64,000 nt of DNA from Linyphia triangularis (Eukaryota > Arthropoda > Arachnida > Araneae > Linyphiidae), in the NCBI GenBank assembly GCA_963978545.1, contig OZ021722.1, forward strand, positions 8,895,401 to 8,959,400. The letters are read 5' to 3'. A model generated the notes under the pieces. The model had not been told where the DNA came from. It searched no databases and saw nothing but the letters and a program-made list of their open reading frames with translations. The position numbers and the translations under genes are program-made. This document shows, piece after piece, positions 63,171 to 64,000 of this stretch. Each line of letters begins with the position of its first letter. The stretch's first letter is position 1.

Positions 63171-63761
63171 TTGACAATGGATAGAAGATGGAGACGAGTC
63201 AAGTCTGTCACAAAACTGTTAATGGAATCTTAGAGACTTAAGAGAATGAAATCACCCAAAATGGAGTTTATGTATTATCAGTCTTGTGTGCGTGGATGTG
63301 TTCATGTATATTGATAAAGATATCACCTAATTGTAAGCCTCATGTTTGTATGGACTAATGAACCACGCTTGTTGGGGTTAAGGATTATTCTTGTTGACTA
63401 AGGAAAAGTAAAGTCAGAGAACAAACAAGCTGTGTTAAATTGGTGATCCTTGATGATGGTAAATGACAATGCATGAAAAACAAAGTTGAGATGGAAAATA
63501 GCGACACTCGATGAAACTCTTAAGGGTGTCGAAAGTCTGTATCGAGAGATAACGTAACAAAAAAGTGTCTGAAACATAGCTACTTTTGCATTTTTTTTTT
63601 ATATTGGCAGATTAAAAAATACAACAAAATTCTACATATATCAATTGAGACTTTTGAAAATAAAAGCAATATAAACTGTTAGAGTAAACAAAAAATACTG
63701 CATTGAAGACTATGGTTTAGTAGACACGGTGGGGTAGAAAGACTAGATCGGGGATAATAAA
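63171..63761 (+). promoter_or_regulatory. Receptor 3' UTR with candidate polyadenylation signals
   Basis: The AT-rich sequence after the stop codon has canonical AATAAA hexamers at 63659-63664 and 63756-63761. Either would give a 3' UTR of about 0.5-0.6 kb. No other gene is seen to the window end. The cleavage site itself cannot be read from sequence. Confidence 0.45.
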
Positions 63762-64000
63762 CTTTAAACGATAGTTTTTTTTAGCATAACTGGACAATTT
63801 AATGCGGTTCACTTTCAGGGACCATACAAGAAGCATAAGGCCCCTATCATCAAGTCAATTATATCACAATCTTATAATAATATCTATGTTCTTGCCAGTG
63901 TTAAAATTGAATATGATATTTGCACAAGTGCAGTTTTTCAAATTTGTCTTAACTAGTTTTTTTCCTTCTATAGAGGACTGTATTACCCTTTAACCACTTT

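Overview
The window is animal nuclear DNA. It is AT-rich, with long introns bounded by GT..AG splice sites, many poly-A/T and poly-G/C runs, (AC)n and (AT)n microsatellites, and a dense load of short non-coding transposons. There is no bacterial gene layout, CRISPR array or rRNA gene. The style suggests an invertebrate, probably an arthropod, but nothing here fixes the species.

Only one protein-coding gene can be supported: a plus-strand class A (rhodopsin-like) G-protein-coupled receptor from 31.8 to 63.2 kb. Six coding exons (31807-32282, 51552-51660, 53352-53684, 58506-58629, 62442-62510, 62836-63170) join in consistent phase into 1446 nt, that is 481 residues plus stop. All seven helices and most family landmarks are present, and TM7 looks like that of an amine receptor. 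However, the amine-binding Asp 3.32 is Met, the DRY motif is His-Lys-Tyr, and the acidic partner at 6.30 is Gln. I treat it as an amine-receptor-like orphan. Exon 5 is a 69-nt cassette that can be skipped in frame. Intron 1 is 19.3 kb and holds a decayed second copy of part of exon 1 (TM1-TM3 region), itself split by a transposon.

The first 31 kb look intergenic and consist of nested repeats. These include tRNA-derived SINEs; hAT-like elements with 8-bp target duplications (2910-6748, 8106-8545, 26578-27191); foldback elements (5201-5952, 11835-12092); TTAA-type elements (12191-12517, 20321-20676); pogo/mariner-like elements (12520-12763, 12789-14224); a Helitron-like element with an internal minisatellite (14665-15575); and copies of a 650-bp interspersed repeat. 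A GC-rich exon-like island lies at 1127-1284.

The receptor introns are equally invaded. Intron 1 carries a 3-kb composite element built from an 89-bp tandem array, a 570-bp-arm inverted repeat and a 120-bp triplicate; a truncated LINE tail; the relic exon; hAT-like elements; a degenerate satellite; a large microsatellite; and a 1.7-kb TA-flanked element. Introns 2 to 4 hold two more copies of a roughly 330-bp element (family C below) seen only at this locus, one hAT-like element, and five of the nine SINEs. Several insertions can be ordered in time from their target duplications.
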